Assembly (NCBI GenBank): GCA_024229935.1
Contig: JAAERX010000051.1
Span: 179,361 to 243,360, forward strand
From: Gammaproteobacteria bacterium
GTDB taxonomy: Bacteria > Pseudomonadota > Gammaproteobacteria > Steroidobacterales > GCA-2729495
Direction of reading: 5' to 3'
DNA: 64,000 nt
The notes below the pieces were generated by a model, which saw nothing but the letters and a program-made list of their open reading frames with translations, made no database searches and was not told the DNA's origin. The position numbers were made by a program, and so were the translations under genes. Positions 63,565 through 64,000 of the stretch are shown here, one piece after another. Positions within the stretch are counted from its first letter, which is position 1. Each line of letters begins with the position of its first letter.

Positions 63565-64000
63565 ATGTTTGAATTACTAATTTTTTTGGGATATGCAGCA
63601 ATCTTAATAGGTGCCGCCCTGGGCGTCATTCTTGCGCGTAATCCGGTGCACTCTGTCATGTTTCTTGTGCTGGCATTTTTTACCAGTGCAATCTTGTGGC
63701 TTCTTTTAGAAGCTGAGTTTCTGGCGATGACACTGGTGCTTGTATATGTCGGTGCGGTGATGGTCCTGTTTCTGTTTGTGGTTATGATGCTTGACATCAA
63801 AACGACAACCATGCGCTCACACTTTATGCACTATGTTCCTGTTGGTGTGTTTGTGGCTGTTGTTGCCATAGCCCAGATATGGAGTGTTGTATGGTTGCGC
63901 AATCAGGGGCTTTCCTCGCTTGTCAGACCGGAACCTGTTGCTGCTGATTACAGCAATACCAAGGCACTGGGTGAGGTTTTGTATACCGAACATGTCTATG
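63565..64000 (+). CDS. nuoJ: NADH-quinone oxidoreductase subunit J (3' end outside window)
   Basis: The visible 145 residues start MFELLIFLGYAAILIGAALG and contain four membrane helices. The conserved ARNPVHSVMFLVLAFF and the pi-bulge region LVLVYVGAVMVLFLFVVMMLDI are typical of NuoJ. The gene starts 6 nt after nuoI and is cut by the right edge. nuoK and the proton-pumping subunits are expected beyond it. Confidence 0.96.
   Translation, partial: MFELLIFLGYAAILIGAALGVILARNPVHSVMFLVLAFFTSAILWLLLEAEFLAMTLVLVYVGAVMVLFLFVVMMLDIKTTTMRSHFMHYVPVGVFVAVVAIAQIWSVVWLRNQGLSSLVRPEPVAADYSNTKALGEVLYTEHVY

Noticed and set aside
1..64000. CRISPR array, prophage, insertion sequence or toxin-antitoxin locus
   Set aside because: No regularly spaced repeats, transposase, integrase or phage gene was seen. 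ratA is named after a toxin but the COQ10-like fold and conserved context make a housekeeping role likely.

Overview
The window is a chromosomal segment of a gammaproteobacterium outside the Enterobacterales. GC content is moderate (mid-40s percent by eye; not computed). Evidence for the group is the gene order smpB-ratA-rnfH-bamE/fur-recN-nadK-hrcA-grpE-dnaK-dnaJ-dapB-carA-carB-greA-yhbY-rlmE-ftsH-folP-glmM-tpiA-secG-tRNA-Leu-nuoABCDEFGHIJ, the gcvR/bcp block divergent from dapA with a BamC-like lipoprotein behind dapA, the rsgA/orn and ppsA/ppsR divergent pairs, and an ssrA tag ending in YALAA. I see no phage, insertion sequence, CRISPR array or plasmid function. I could not name the genus from sequence alone.

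Layout. 1-2.8 kb: start of a suf Fe-S cluster operon (Rrf2 regulator, sufB, sufC running off the left edge) behind a near-consensus IscR type 1-like operator. 2.9-9.2 kb: envelope and stress genes (MlaC-like protein, mlaA, bepA, bcp, gcvR), then dapA with a minimal BamC-like lipoprotein, tRNA-Ser(GGA) and an unrecognised lipoprotein. 9.3-17.8 kb: 4.5S RNA, dnaX-ybaB-recR, rsgA/orn, an SH3 membrane protein and ppsA/ppsR. 17.8-28.7 kb is the least conserved stretch: a decayed phosphoglucomutase gene, a DUF1249 protein, the Prc protease, small membrane proteins, an FHA protein, two unknown lipoproteins, a cation efflux protein, a tandem alpha/beta-hydrolase with one apparently dead half, a GST, an outer-membrane protein remnant and a PepSY protein. 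29-32.4 kb: tmRNA with smpB, a sodium symporter, ratA and rnfH. 32.4-55 kb: bamE/fur, recN-nadK, the heat-shock cluster hrcA-grpE-dnaK-dnaJ (dnaK has a clear sigma-32-type promoter), then lysine, carbamoyl-phosphate, ribosome assembly, FtsH, folate, cell-wall and glycolysis genes. 55.1-64 kb: the complex I operon nuoA to nuoJ, cut by the right edge.

How the parts work together. Most genes are housekeeping: trans-translation (ssrA+smpB), the DnaK chaperone system, outer membrane upkeep (mlaA, MlaC-like, bepA, bamE, BamC-like), Fe-S supply (suf) for the Fe-S-rich complex I, and a PEP synthase with its regulatory kinase/phosphorylase.

The points most worth a second look are not a new multi-gene system. 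They are: a BamC reduced to its lipidated BamD-binding tail; two in-frame A AAA AAG slippery sites in dnaX, each followed by a quick -1 stop; a pgm pseudogene whose ends are fused by an internal deletion; a two-domain hydrolase with one inactivated half; a cysteine-free Fur; a 92-bp tandem duplication that begins at the dapB stop codon; and the IscR-like operator in front of suf.
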